Below, one piece after another: positions 1 through 11,116 of a DNA stretch of 64,000 nucleotides. The position numbers were made by a program, and so were the translations under genes. Numbering within the stretch: the stretch's first letter is position 1; every line of letters begins with the position of its first letter. The notes under the pieces are model-generated. The model worked only from the letters and a program-made list of their open reading frames with translations, made no database searches and had not been told where the DNA came from. The DNA lies in NCBI GenBank assembly GCA_030867875.1, contig JAOWCC010000330.1, positions 1 to 64,000 on the forward strand. Reading direction: 5' to 3'. The stretch comes from Actinernus sp. WN-2022 (taxonomy: Eukaryota > Cnidaria > Anthozoa > Actiniaria > Actinernidae).

Positions 1-347
1 CCAGGTTATTTCATATCTAAATTCACGAAGCGCTTCAATATTAGTGGTCGTGAAACTCGAAACTCGCAATTATTACAAATCCCCTTATTCAAATCTGCGA
101 GTGGTCAGAAGTTTTTATTACAGAACAGTAAAAATATGGAACTCATTAGATAATGAACTGAAATTAAGTAAAGACGTTTTAAGTTTCAAGCGAAAGCTGA
201 AGAGCAAATTATATCAAACTCAAAATAGGTTAAATTAATACATGTAATTCAAATTATCATGTACGCTGTAGTTGTATTGTATTTGTATTTTGTCTTTGAA
301 AAGCCTTTTTTAAGGAAAGATGAATAAAGTATGAAGTATGAAGTATT
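1..347 (+). mobile_element. 3' end of a CR1/L2-type LINE
   Basis: The open frame at 44-238 reads as the C-terminal tail of a non-LTR reverse transcriptase: an arginine-rich stretch, then YYRTVKIWNSLDNELK, then a lysine-rich end, a layout known from CR1/L2-like LINEs. It is followed by about 100 bp of 3' UTR with AATAAAG and a short GTATGAA-type microsatellite tail at about 323-347, which is how such LINEs end. The fragment is cut by the left edge of the window. It runs opposite to the next LINE fragment, so the two are separate insertions. Confidence 0.75.
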
Positions 348-359
348 ATAGCTTAGACT

Positions 360-1250
360 ATTTTTCAAAATCATGTGGTTTACGGTATAGACTTTTTTAA
401 GTCAAGAAAACAACTAGATTATAAAGGCCACGATCCATGTTGAAGTACCATTCATTGGTACAGTCTAATAAAGCAGACGAAGTCGAGTGAAAACGCCTGA
501 AACCAAATTGATAGTCCGACAACATATTCTCTGTATGTAAGTATTCTATTAATTGGTTGTATAATATTTTTTTCAAAAACTTTGCTAATTACCGGAAGAA
601 TCGAAATTGGCCTATAGTTATCCATCAAGTTGCGTGGGCCTTTTTTTATGGAGGGGGTTTACTCTAGCTACTTTCCACTCCATTGGAAACATTTGCGAGG
701 CAATTAATGTATTGAATATTAACATTAGAGACCCGGAAATAACAGGAGCTGCTTATCGCAGGACTTTTGCTGAGATTGTATCGGTCCTGTAGCCTTGGAT
801 ATGGATAATGAGTGAAGTAACTTGTAAACCTGTGAAGCATTTACAGGGCCAAACTGGAAATTACTATAAACTCTGTTTATAAATTCATTATAAGTGCATT
901 CATTATTGTCAATATCTTCAGCAAGTCTAGGACCTATACTTGTAAAGTATTCATTAAAATGTTGTGCAATTTCTTCCGAGGTCGTAATGGAATGTTCATT
1001 CAACTTAATTTCATTAATACTATTTTCCTTTAGTTTACGTCCTAGAATATTGTTTACCATTCCCTCTTGGGGTCGGCTGAATGCAATTTTACTGAATGAG
1101 ACTTGAAACTTTCCATGCCCTCTTGGGGTCACCACTTTCGTTCTCTATTTGCGTAGCATAGTAGTCTGATTTAGCTTTACGAAAACCAATATTAACAGCA
1201 TTTCAATACAGTTGGAAGACTTCTACTTTTTCCAATGAAATTCATCGTTT
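360..1250 (-). mobile_element. Degenerate LINE fragment (linker and RT N-terminus)
   Basis: Read on the minus strand from about 1250 to 360, successive frames give the region between endonuclease and reverse transcriptase (AQHFNEYFTSIGPRLAEDI at about 950; SISKATGP just before 790), then RT blocks with MEWKVARVNPLHKK, ISILPVISKVFEK and SDYQFGFRRFHSTSSALL (430-700), ending near a frame-broken FLDLKK. These are standard RT segments of CR1-like elements. Several frameshifts and stops and the absence of the catalytic YADD region show it is dead and truncated at about 360, where the neighbouring + strand LINE tail ends. The open frame at 725-1135 covers only part of it. Confidence 0.8.
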
Positions 1251-2401
1251 CTAATTATTTTTTACCAAAGGCAAAGTGCCGCTTAACTATAATACTGATC
1301 AGAAGCTGGTCCTTAGTAAAGCCTAACCCATGGATACTTTTCGATGAATGCGCGATAAAAACGAATCCGGGATTGGAAGTGGGAACGTGAATTCCGATAT
1401 AGTTTGCTAGTGTTTAAACGGTGTATCCCGGATTTGTGTAGTCTCGAGCTTTCTAACGAATTTTAAGAATCGGTGAAGGCAAGCAAAAATCTATAACTCA
1501 GCGCGATAAATACAAAATTCGGGCCGAAATTTCTTGTCAAAATCGTTTCATAAGTGCCCGGTATTTTCTTCTAGTGGAAACGCTTACCGAATTCAGGATT
1601 GTTATTTTTCAAGAATCGGGATGATTTCGAGTTTTCGTGAAGAAAGTATAGTTTGTATTCTGTAGGATTCACTACGCTACAAAGCGCGTAAGAAAAAGAA
1701 CGCTGTTGTAGAAAGAGTAATAAATAAAGTCCGTGATCGGTGAAAATATTTTCCTTTTTGTATCAGACTCTAATTCTAATTACAACGCTAACAGTGATAT
1801 AGAGAATAAAATGCGAATGCAAAGTTTATCTTGATGCGTCTTCACTTTTTGATGTAGTTCCTTGGCATTTGTTATTGCAGTTTTGTCAAATTCAAAAGCC
1901 AGGCGCTACCGCTGATATGATTATCCAACTCGATTGATTAATTAGCTTTCCACTGCCGCCCCTTTGTTTCGGTATCTTCTATTTTAACCCAGGAGGCGGA
2001 GCTTATGTTAGCTTGCCGGTCTCCCGGGAGTTTTGAAAGTCGATTAATATGCAAGCATTAAGGATAATTTCACTGCTAGAACTACTTTTAAACTTTAATG
2101 GCAGAAATATTTAACGGATTTCGATAAAAGAACGCTCCATAACAGATAAGTTATAAAATAATATTTTCCCGTTTTTACAATTTTTAATGATATTAAACTT
2201 CGTGAGAAAATAAGTCCTGAATAGCAAATGAGAACACATAGACCAGTTTGAGGCAGTTTTCTTTGTTATTTGGCATGTGCGCTGGAGCAGAAATTTAAAT
2301 CCAGCGCGCTTGATCGTGTCACGTGACTAAGTAATGTCGCCTGATTCTGCCCGATGGAAAATTTGCAAAATCAACAGTTGCTTTGTTGTTTTTATCATCA
2401 G
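1251..2401. other. Unassigned 1.15 kb upstream of the SRCR exon
   Basis: AT-rich sequence with no long open frame, no recognisable repeat and no inverted termini that I can see. Its last bases are a pyrimidine-rich tract ending in TCATCAG, the splice acceptor of the SRCR exon, so at least its right part is probably intron. Confidence 0.4.
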
Positions 2402-2713
2402 AAATACGTCTCACTCATGGAGTAACACCAAATCAAGGTCGAGTAGAGGTCAATGTCGGGGGACGCTGGGGATATGTGTATCTCGATGGAGGTATTGAGA
2501 GTGCCAATGTATTGAGAGTGACATGCAGAATGCTGGGCATGCGCGGTAAAGCCTATCTTTTAAGGTACCCTGTGGTCCAGCCTTCCTCTGGCATGTCTAT
2601 TGTAATGGAGATTCAAGGTTGTTCTGGTAACGAAATGTCACTGTTTGATTGCACAAGACGTCGGATTACCCCCAATAAAAAGATACTTGGAGCAGCATGT
2701 GGATATCCATCAG
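2402..2713 (+). CDS. SRCR-domain exon of a host extracellular protein
   Basis: A 312-bp phase 1-1 exon. It is bounded by acceptor TTTTTATCATCAG (AG at 2400-2401) and a perfect donor CAG|GTGAGT at 2714. The product begins near IRLTHGVTPNQGRVEV and follows the scavenger receptor cysteine-rich consensus: GRVEV, GRWGYV, then VTCRMLGM, IQGCSGNEMSLFDC and AACGY. SRCR domains sit in secreted or membrane receptors that bind microbial or endogenous ligands, often as phase-1 modules as here. The cysteine after WG is replaced by tyrosine and only one of the last two cysteines is present, so four of the usual six remain. Phase 1 at its end is compatible with the FTP exon at 24139, so both may belong to one gene. 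The start of the gene is not visible. Confidence 0.8.
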
Positions 2714-2746
2714 GTGAGTTACGAGAAAACAGCAAATATACTTACT

Positions 2747-2763
2747 GACAGACAGACAGACAG
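2747..2763. repeat. (GACA)n microsatellite
   Basis: About four copies of GACA just inside the intron after the SRCR exon donor. Confidence 0.8.
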
Positions 2764-2967
2764 AAATACGTATACAATTTACATTGGCTGTTCTGATAGT
2801 ATTTATTTCAAACAATACAATTAGATCATGCGTAGCTGAGAGTTACATTTTAAGTTGATCTCGAGCTTGATATGTTTGACTTTAAATGTTACAAGAGGGT
2901 TAAGCTCTACCAGAAAGCATGGATTCACTTTCGTGCAATGAGATCGGAAAAGTTCAATGTTTTGTTT

Positions 2968-3895
2968 CCCTGCTAGCAGAGGTCTCTCTGTCTTGGTAAA
3001 ATGGAAGGCGAGGGAAAGAGACCTCTGCCGACATCCGACGCTTTCTTTGATCAACCGCCGCCCACAATCATGGCCGAGTCAAACCAGTTTCGAAAACAGG
3101 ATTTACCGGATAAAAGAGATGTATGCATGATCCAAGCTGCACCTCGCTGGTTTAAACCGCACCCCGTTAGCTCAGTGGTTGAGCTCCGGTCTGTTGAGCG
3201 GGAGGTCGCGGGTTCAAACCCCGGCCGGACCAACACTCAGGGTCTTAAGATAACTGAGTAGAAGGTGCTGCCTTTGTGAAACAACTGCGAATGGTTAAAC
3301 CTTCACGTCTTCTCGGATAAGGACGTAAAATCGTAGGTCTCCCGTCAGCCTCAAGTTTATCAGTCTCACCAGACTGTCACGAGTTACCGACGTTAAATAA
3401 AGTTGCTTTAATATTGAGTCCACTGTGTTATCAGTTTTAGCTCGTTGTTTGCATACCAATGACCGTGTGACTGCTTTCCTCTCATTGGTCAAACTCCTCA
3501 AGCGCGACAAATTACTACAGGAGAAAAGTGCACGGGTATGCGAATCACTCGGCGAAAATCAAACATTTTAGAACGACAAAATCCCCAAATACTGACAGGA
3601 ACCAAAATCATTTGTCTCTGTACCAAATTAAATTGTATAAATGTTTTAATTGATGTTCTGAGAGTACCAAACGCATAATTTTCAACGAAGTACCTTAGCC
3701 TTTCAAAATAGCCTTCGCACGCGCGTAAGCTGATTGACAGTGGAAGAACAGTTAGTTCACGTGGGATACACGTCACTTGCTGCCAAGGAAACTAAACGCA
3801 TGCGCGACAGAGAAAGCGTCGGATGTGGGTAGAGGTCTCTCTCCCTCGCCTTCCATTTTACCAAGACAGAGATAGAAAGACCTCTGCTAGCAGGG
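2968..3895. mobile_element. Non-autonomous element with about 80-bp inverted ends
   Basis: The left arm (2968-3046) and right arm (3811-3895) are inverted copies with few differences; both run from CCCTGCTAGCAGAGGTCTC to ATCCGACGCTTTCT. Each arm holds a smaller inverted pair, GCAGAGGTCTCT and AGAGACCTCTGC, so the ends are nested hairpins. The outer flanks share AATGTTTT (2956-2963 and 3896-3903), a possible but offset target duplication. No transposase is encoded. The interior carries a tRNA-derived SINE (3161-3415). Confidence 0.75.
3161..3415 (+). mobile_element. tRNA-derived SINE
   Basis: The head (3161-3232) has a tRNA-like polymerase III promoter: A box TTAGCTCAGTGGTTGAG and B box GGTTCAAACCCC, ending CCGGACCA. 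The body runs into AATAAAGTTGCTTTAATATT near 3415. It is unlikely to be a working tRNA because the anticodon stem pairs poorly and a 180-bp tail follows. SINEs of this design depend on a LINE for mobility. Confidence 0.75.
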
Positions 3896-4312
3896 AATGT
3901 TTTTTCTTTTACAAGATAAATAATTAATGGTGATAGAGTTAACTTTTACCACGACATAAACTACTGTATAGGTGTTATGGACGAAGACTGCAAGATTGTT
4001 TTCGATTTTTTTTTGGCTAGAAGTCAAGAAATAGTACGATTTATTTGCCCAGGGAGGTGGTTTTCCGAATGAACAGTTTGACTATGAAGTAATGCAAAAA
4101 CACGGTAATTACCTGGATTGCAGTATTCTACATGTACTAATACTACAAAAACTAAAGCTACCAGAATCATTTTCGAAATACGTTTTTCTTCAGATTTTTT
4201 TTAACTCCTGAGAATACCAAGACAATAGTCCAAATTAGAAGAACAAAATAATTAGCGCAAAGGAATCTGGTAGTTGTATTCAACTGACGTAATAGTGCAA
4301 ACTGCCTATTGC
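3896..4312. other. Unassigned AT-rich intronic sequence
   Basis: No open frame, repeat or motif that I could support between the inverted-repeat element and the MITE at 4313. Confidence 0.35.
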
Positions 4313-4441
4313 TGACTTGCAACCAATCCCCAGAGATACAAAGTCGTGGCGGCCATGTTGGTGGAACCAACAAGAGAACCTAACGAAGAATATTTTGTTA
4401 ACGGCCACCAACATGGCGTAGACGACGTAACGTTCAAGTCA
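4313..4441. mobile_element. Palindromic MITE, family GGCCATGTTGG (copy 1)
   Basis: About 129 bp with short ends TGACTTG...CAAGTCA and an internal inverted pair GGCGGCCATGTTGGTGG / CCACCAACATGGC. The whole unit aligns in inverted orientation with the element at 16307-16448, sharing for example AGAGATACAAA, AACAAGAGAA and TAACGA. The second copy interrupts a LINE, which shows the unit is mobile. Confidence 0.75.
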
Positions 4442-4730
4442 AGAATTGTGCACTTGCTCCAATAGATAAACAGGACAGTAACTCTATATCTAGCAAAATA
4501 AAACTTTATAACCAAAGTGGCTGGTGAATATATACAGAAACCGATTGGCACTTTCAATGGGACTCGGGCCGATAGAGCCCCAGCTGCCTGTGGTCCTCGG
4601 ATAAATTTAGTGAGTACGATCGAGCAGGTTAGTTGTTAGACGGCTGACCAAATCTAGCTACGCTATAAACTTGTAATAAACTTACCGCACTTTCACGTGC
4701 AGACATATCTGAAACATCGATACAGGTTAT

Positions 4731-4879
4731 TGTAATATATGTCAATCATGTTATAATTATGGCTCATGTATCATGTATCAAATGAAGTTTAGGGAATCGG
4801 CTGAGAGAGTGGAGGACAATAAATGTGGTTGCTACGTCCATACATATGCTTTAAGTTATTCTAAACATACAACACAACA
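4731..4879 (+). repeat. 5' LTR of the Gypsy element
   Basis: 149 bp from TGTAATATAT to CATACAACACAACA. Contains AATAAA at about 4818, a likely polyadenylation signal. Matches 9059-9213. Confidence 0.93.
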
Positions 4880-4896
4880 TGGTGTCAGAATAGTGG
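4880..4896 (+). promoter_or_regulatory. Primer-binding site of the Gypsy element
   Basis: Directly after the LTR comes TGGTGTCAGAATAGTGG, the usual position and TGG start of a tRNA primer-binding site. I did not assign the tRNA. Confidence 0.6.
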
Positions 4897-4914
4897 ATTA
4901 GAAACATTTTGCGC

Positions 4915-5819
4915 ATGAAGATTGATCGGCTTAATGGCAGCAACAAATCTACAATGAGAAGCACCCAGTGCGTTGAGTTTCGAAGGAAACTTGAGGAAAG
5001 CTATTGACGATTCGAAGAACATTGTATACTCTTCGAAAAAAACAGAACTAAAAACAAAGACGGAAGAAGAAAAGTGCTCCTACTTCCTTCTATGTATCGG
5101 CGAAAGGGGAGTGGAGCTGGTTGAAGGTGTCGAAGCCTGGCGAAGAACAAACAGTAGAACTACGAGGTGCATTCAAGAAGTACTGTAATCCCCGCAAGAA
5201 CATCACATTCGTGCAACACAAGTTCTTCATCAGAAACCAAGCTGAGGGAGAGACTATAGACCAGTACATAACTGATCTGCGTACTCTATCTGCATCCTAC
5301 GAGCTCAAGGAGCTTGCAGATGCCCTGATCCGTGACCGTATCGTTTGCGGTATCAGAAGGCAAGCCTTAAGGGAACGGCTCCTACGCGAAGCTGATCTAT
5401 CTCTACAGAAGGCCATAGACACATGTAGTGCGGCGGAACACTCAAAAGAACAAGCCAAAACGTTCAACGGCAGCATCAACACGAACGTCGATGAGATAGG
5501 AAAACGCAACAAGCGTAGTTCGCAGAGAGAAGAGGAACACGCCCCCAGAAACACACCCACAAAGCCACAGAGAACAGAACAATCGCAGAGGAATAGTGGA
5601 AACTATGGAAGAACACACCAGCCCAGGCAATGTCCGGCTTACGGAAAGAGATGCAATACTTGCAACAAGCTCGGACATTTCGGTAAATACTGCCGATTTT
5701 CCAACAATGCATCATATTTAAGCTCAAAGCCTGTAAGGGATGTTGAGTACGACAGCGACGGCTCCTACTACGGAATCGATGAGTTGACAATCGATAGTGT
5801 CAACACGTTCGAAAACTAG
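4915..5819 (+). pseudogene. gag of the Gypsy element
   Basis: Nucleocapsid precursor that would form the cytoplasmic particle. Two frames are needed: 4973-5188 carries the N-terminal part (ELKTKTEEEKCSYFLLCIGERG, typical gag helices), and 5121-5819 continues through a Gag capsid-like region (FKKYCNPRKNITFVQHKFF; ETIDQYITDLRTL). It ends with a CCHC zinc knuckle CNTCNKLGHFGKYC (C-x2-C-x4-H-x4-C) at about 5656-5697. The first ATG after the primer site is 4915, but its frame stops after about 30 codons, so a further frameshift lies before 4973. Confidence 0.8.
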
Positions 5820-5820
5820 G

Positions 5821-8800
5821 AACACGCCGAAATTAAAGTGAACACCTCTACTATCGGGATGAAGTTAGACACGGGAGCAGAAGTGAACATTTTGACAGAA
5901 CGAGATTTCAAACGAGCAGTTCCAAAGAAACAGAGAGGCCACAAGCTCAAAGCAAGTAAAGCGAAACTCACGGAATTTGGAGGTCACAACATTCCTACGC
6001 TGGGAAAGTGCTTCCTACAATGTCAAAACAAGAACACAGCGGAAGTGATAGAATTTCATGTCGTACAAGATGGGCAAACTCTACTAGGATGCAAGAACTG
6101 TACGAGTATGAAACTGATCTCCTTCCACAATGTTGACGAGATAAATGAGCAGAGACACAGAAAAAACGTGTACATTAACGGAACTATCTTCAGAAGAGAT
6201 CTTCTCGAAATACTCGCCATGCTTTGAAGGTCTGGGTTGCACTTCGGAACCTTACGACATAAAGATTAACCCAGATGTCACGCCTGTCATTCACCCGCCA
6301 AGGAGAAAATACCAGCCAGCGGCCTTGCGAGAACGAGCGAAGGTCGAACTAGAAAGCATGGAAGGAAATGGAGTCATCGTGAAAGTAAACGAGCCGACCA
6401 GATGGGTGAACTCAATGGGCGTGAACGAAAAGCGCTCAGGAAAACTGAGAATATGTATCGACCCGCGAGACCTAAACAAAGCCATAACACGGGAACATTA
6501 CCAACTTCGCACGCAACAGGAGATTACAAGCCGCCTCGCTGGAGCCAAGTTCTTCAGCACGCTTGACGCCATTTCCGGCTATTGGCAAATGCCATTAAGC
6601 GAAGAAAGTTCATATCTTACAACTTTCAACAAACCATTCGGGCGCTACAGATTCACAGGTGTCCGGTTTGGGGTTGTATTCGCCCAGGAAGTGTTTCACC
6701 GGACAGTCAGTGAAACGTTCAGTGACATCTCGGGCTGCGAAACGGACATTGACGATATCCTAGTCTGGGGTACAATGTAGGTCAATCGAAGAACACGACA
6801 GGAACCTGGAAAGTGTACTCCAGCGGGTCAAACAAGTAAACATGACCCTAAACAAAGAGAAGTGTCAATTATTACCTACTTAGTAGAGACACTCACTGCG
6901 GAGGGCGTGAAACCGGACCAGAGCAAGATCAAAGCCATTCTTGAGTACACAAAGCCGGAGAGCAGACAAGACGTCCTAAGACTCCTCGAAATGGTGAACT
7001 TCATCGCAAAGTTCGCGCCCAACATCTCGGAAGTCACAGCACCGATCAGAGAACTCACAAAGAAAGGCATGGAATTCGTTTGGCTTGAACACCACGATAA
7101 AGCGTTTGCTGACCTAAAGTCAAAAGTCACAAATCCAGACACGCTGCGCTACTACGACGTTAAGAAATCCGTCACGCTCCAGGTCGACGCATCACAGAAA
7201 GGCCTGGGAGCAGCATTACTCCAAGACCAAGGACCAGTAGCCTATGCTTCCAAAGCACTGAACGAAACACAACAACATTACCCTCAGATCGAGAAGGAAT
7301 TACTCGTGGTGGTTTTTGGATGCAAGAGATTCATCAACACGTCTACGGGAAATTGTTGTGGAATCCGACCACAAGCCCCTCGAAGCAATCTTTCGCAAAC
7401 CTTTATCTCAAGCACCATCGCGGTTACAGAAAATGCTGTTACAATTACAGGAATATGACATTTCACTAGTGTACAAGAAAGGGACGGAAATGTACATTGC
7501 AGATGCACTTTCGCGAGCATTTCCGCCGGAAGTCACGCAAGAACAATTTGAGTTGGACATTGAGGAAGAAAAGTACGTTCACCTCACGTTACAGGAAAGC
7601 TATGTCACGGATCGCAAATTGGATGAAATCAAGAGAGAGATTGCTAGCGATGAAGCAATGCAGATGTTCATTCAGAGGATCCGAACCGGTTGGCCGGACA
7701 CCAAACAGCAGGTCCCCACAGAAATCAAAGAGTATCACGCGTTCATAAAACAGCTAATGGAACAAGGCGGTCTTGTCTATAAAGGACACAACATTCTAAT
7801 TCCACCGAGTCTGCGCTCTGACACTCTGAGGAAACTACACGTATCACATCAGGGCATCGAGAAAGCTAAACGCCTGGCTAGGCAGTGCATATTTTGGCCA
7901 GGTATGAACTCGCAGATAGAGGACATTGTGTCTAAATGTTCAACGTGCCTACAGCATAGAGCCGCCACCAAGTCGCCCATGGCAACGAGTCGGTACCGAT
8001 TTGTTCGACTGGAAGGGCCATCCGCACCTTATTGTGGTTGACTACTACAGTCGCTACCCGGACGTTGCAGAGCTACGGGACACTCGTGCTAAGACGGTCA
8101 TAACAAAGACCAAGTCGTTTTTCAGCAGACATGGTATCCCGGTGAAGGTCCTATCTGACAACGGGCCGCAATAGAGTACAAGGAGTTCGCAGACGAATAC
8201 GAATTTGTGCAAACAACAACCAGCCCAAGGTACCCCCAGTCTGGCGGACTTCATGAAAAGGCCGTTCAAACAGTCAAGCGTTTGCTACAAAAATGCAGTG
8301 AAAGTAATCAAGACCCCTATCTTGCGTTACTAGTTTACCGCAACACGCCGATCGAAGGGGTGAGCCCAGCACAAGCGCTGATGAGCCGGAGGCTGAGAAC
8401 CACACTACCGATCAGTCAAAGGAAGCTATTCCCCTCGGTAATCAGTCCGACAGATTTTGAAAAAGAAAGAAAGAAAGCGCAAGCCTCACAAAAGAAACAC
8501 TACGACCAGAAGGCGAGCCCTTTGCCACCACTGATAGAGGGTGAAGTAGTACGAATGAAGAAACACCCTCAAGCCAAGTGGGAACCCGCAGTAGTATTAG
8601 CGAAACACGGAACACCAAGAAGTTTCATAGTCAAAACTGAGAGCGACGCTAAATACCGACGAAACGAAGGAGGACGATCCGGTATATCTACAACCTCTAG
8701 CTCTAGATATGGAGGAACCTCTGAACACTGGCAAGCCAATCCAAGAGCCAGAAGTAAAGGAACTGCCGGATGATGTGATCATGACAACAAAGCACCAAAC

Positions 8801-8897
8801 CGAACGATCACCTAATATAAATATGAAAGACATTACCGGTCAACAGATTAGTCGCTATGGCAGAGTCATTAAACCGAATTCCAAATACTTTGTCTGA
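5821..8897 (+). pseudogene. pol of the Gypsy element (PR-RT-RNaseH-IN)
   Basis: Protease at 5838-6227 with the active-site stretch MKLDTGAEVNIL. Reverse transcriptase at 6145-6780 with FSTLDAISGYWQMP (block A) and DIDDILVWG in place of the usual YxDD box. RNase H at 6862-7458 with LQVDASQKGLGAALLQD, continued in another frame with VESDHKPLEAIF and IADALSRAF. Integrase has an HHCC zinc finger (LHVSHQGIEKAKRLARQCIF, later CSTC) at 7830-7960, then catalytic residues in GTDLFDW, LSDNGPQ (stop at 8172) and HEKAVQTVK. The C-terminal tail (KKHYDQKASPLPPL, IEGEVVRMKK) is intact. Frame changes and stops separate these blocks; all belong to one ancestral polyprotein. Confidence 0.88.
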
Positions 8898-9045
8898 ACT
8901 CTATCTATATTTTGCACCTGAATTATGTCTTCGTTATACCAATCTGTCAAACTGGAGACAGATGAGAACTGAACTGAACTACATTTATTAGATACTTTTA
9001 ATTGTTTTGTTGTTGAATAACTTTATTTATTTATTTAGTCATTCC

Positions 9046-9058
9046 AGGAAAGGGAGGA
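9046..9058 (+). other. Polypurine tract of the Gypsy element
   Basis: AGGAAAGGGAGGA immediately precedes the 3' LTR and would prime plus-strand synthesis. Confidence 0.85.
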
Positions 9059-9213
9059 TGTAATATATATGTCAATCATGTTATAATTATGGCTCATGCT
9101 TCATGTATCAAATGAGGTTTAGCTAGGGAATCGGATGTGAGAGTGGAGGACAATAAATGTGGTTGCTACGTCCATACATATGCTTGAAGTTATACTAAAC
9201 ATACAACACAACA
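9059..9213 (+). repeat. 3' LTR of the Gypsy element
   Basis: 155 bp matching 4731-4879 except for a few substitutions, an extra AT near its start and an extra GCTA in the middle. Followed by the GTTAT target duplication. Confidence 0.93.
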
Positions 9214-9467
9214 GTTATCAAATTGCATGTGGTAAATTTTTTGAGAGTTATTATTGCTTTAGCTTTTTGAAATTTGCAGATAAACTGTTTTCTTGACAAA
9301 TACTGTACGATGAACGAAAAGTAATGAATACCGAAGAGCGAAGTAAACTAACTAGAACTAAAAATTACGTATGTATGATAATCACCGTTAAATGAGTTGC
9401 TAGACAATAAGACAATAATTTATTTCAATTGGAAGACGCTATTATAAATTACAAGAAACTTCCTTAA

Positions 9468-10420
9468 GGCCGGTGCCTACTTTTGTCAGCGCGCACGCCG
9501 TTCTGCGCATCTTGCATCCCGCGTGTCATCCCGCGAGACAGGCCATTTTCAGAACTATTTTGAAAAAGCTGTGTTAATTGTGTAATTTGACAGACAGAAA
9601 GATGAAGGATGCTTGAGAAATGAACGATTTGGGAAATCTTTAAATTCCACTACACGGCCACGAAACTAAAAGACAATTTTCAGCTGAAATGGTATTAAAA
9701 GAGCCGACCATTTCAATGATTTGTCGGGGGGAGATAGTCGAAGAATCGAAGATTTAGGAGATTTAACCGACCAATTGAATGAAGGTTGTTTGGACTGCCA
9801 TGAATCGCTGCTGTCTTTTCGCCCAGCGCCTTGTGCAATAAAATAAACCAATTTTCCGATTTACTAGGGAGGCCTTGGTAAAAAATGTCAATTTTTGAAA
9901 ATAAAATTGGCGATAAAGAAGCCTACCGTCCACATAACTTTTTAAAACGCGTGGATACCCCCATTTTTTTATTTTTGTAATCTATAATATATAAGCTAAA
10001 CAACGTTTACATTTATTTTTGGTCTTTATAAAATTGAAACTTGATGTCCATTTCAGCAAAAAATATATGTCTGTTCATGGTCACTAATGAGGCTTACAAA
10101 GCAAAATTTGTACAAAAAATGATAATCATTGTAAGATAAATGGTTTGATTGCCATCCTTTGTGAAGAACGCTATGTCTACCGTTTTTTGCCCTATATTTT
10201 GCCAGATAACCCAAAATATTAAACGAATTAAAAAATAGTTTGTCGGACAAAGAAAAATGCTGAGTCAGCACTTTTTTTCGATTTTCATCCTTAATTATCT
10301 CTCTTAAACATATGGGTACCCCATAATTTTACTTCTGATTTCAAAAGCTCATTAGGGGGTTCAAACAATCCATATAGATTTTTAGAAAACACATTGGTTT
10401 GCAATTAGTAGGCACCGTCC
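9468..10420. mobile_element. TTAA MITE A (piggyBac-like ends)
   Basis: 953 bp with inverted ends GGCCGGTGCCTACT / AGTAGGCACCGTCC, flanked by TTAA at 9464-9467 and 10421-10424. TTAA duplication is the hallmark of piggyBac transposition. No transposase is visible; the interior is AT-rich. The right TTAA is shared with the next element. Confidence 0.8.
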
Positions 10421-10424
10421 TTAA

Positions 10425-10881
10425 AGTGCATATGAGTCCAATTTTTTTATCATTAAAATCGATTCTCCATCAAGTAAATAGTTCAATCATAAAATATTTC
10501 TTAATTTGAGTGCTGCGTCTATGAGTTATAGAGGTTTCTATTTCCAATATGCTAATTATGTGACGACATGTGAGGCCAACAAAAGGTCACTTCTTTCTCC
10601 TTGTGAATGAAACTATTTCTGATTTATACAAAACATTAGGTAAAATCACTGATATAAGGCCCATATATTACATGGATGTTTAGAAAAATATGTATATTTC
10701 TGCCAGAACATTTTTCCATAATAAATGAGTCCTCACATGTTGTCACATAATTAGCATATCGGAAATAGAAACCTCTATAACTCATAGACGCAGCACTAAA
10801 ATTAAGAAATATTTTACGATAGAACTATTTACTTGATGGAGAATCAATTTTAATGATAACAAAATTGGGCTCATATGCACT
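10425..10881. mobile_element. TTAA MITE B, long fold-back
   Basis: 457 bp starting AGTGCATATGAG and ending CTCATATGCACT, with TTAA on both sides (10421-10424 and 10882-10885). The arms extend about 150-190 bp (10425-10570 against 10735-10881), nearly a perfect hairpin. It abuts MITE A at the same TTAA. Confidence 0.85.
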
Positions 10882-10885
10882 TTAA

Positions 10886-11116
10886 GCAAATAGTTAAACT
10901 CTTCGAGGCGGGGGAAGAAAAAGGTGATTATATTACAAATTGAGTTCATTAATTAATTATAGCACGATCTGACTGTGACGTATAAGCAGAGAAGCAAAAA
11001 AGGAAAGAGCGTGACTATATTATATACAAATCCAGTAAAAAATTGTGTTATTAAATGATAACATAGCAATAATTTTATTTACTTATATGACATATTTTCA
11101 AGGAAAAATATATTAT
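10886..11116. other. Unassigned AT-rich gap
   Basis: No motif or reading frame recognised between MITE B and the LINE 3' end. Confidence 0.3.

Larger units (their letters stand above)
4731..9213 (+). mobile_element. Gypsy (Ty3) LTR retrotransposon, Mag-like, inactivated
   Basis: Complete insertion: two LTRs, an internal gag-pol region and a perfect 5-bp target duplication GTTAT (4726-4730 and 9214-9218). The order gag, protease, RT, RNase H, integrase is that of Ty3/Gypsy. Frameshifts and stops at about 5120-5190, 5818, 6140-6230, 6778, 6870, 7330, 7960 and 8172 make it non-coding today. The LTRs differ at roughly seven substitutions and two small indels over about 149 aligned bases by hand alignment, so the insertion is moderately old. 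The short 149-155 bp LTRs and retropepsin of the LDTGAEVN form fit Mag/SURL-like elements; the lineage call is from memory of the family. Confidence 0.92.

Noticed and set aside
725..1135. Independent host gene on the minus strand
   Set aside because: The peptide matches LINE linker and RT sequence and continues in other frames on both sides.
3161..3232. Functional tRNA gene
   Set aside because: Followed by a long SINE body and a poorly pairing anticodon arm.
3896..3903. AATGTTTT as the target duplication of the 2968-3895 element
   Set aside because: The left occurrence lies four bases away from the element end, so the match may be chance.
5297..5790. Three overlapping minus-strand ORFs opposite gag
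   Set aside because: Shadows of the gag frame; serine/arginine-rich by composition and without motifs.
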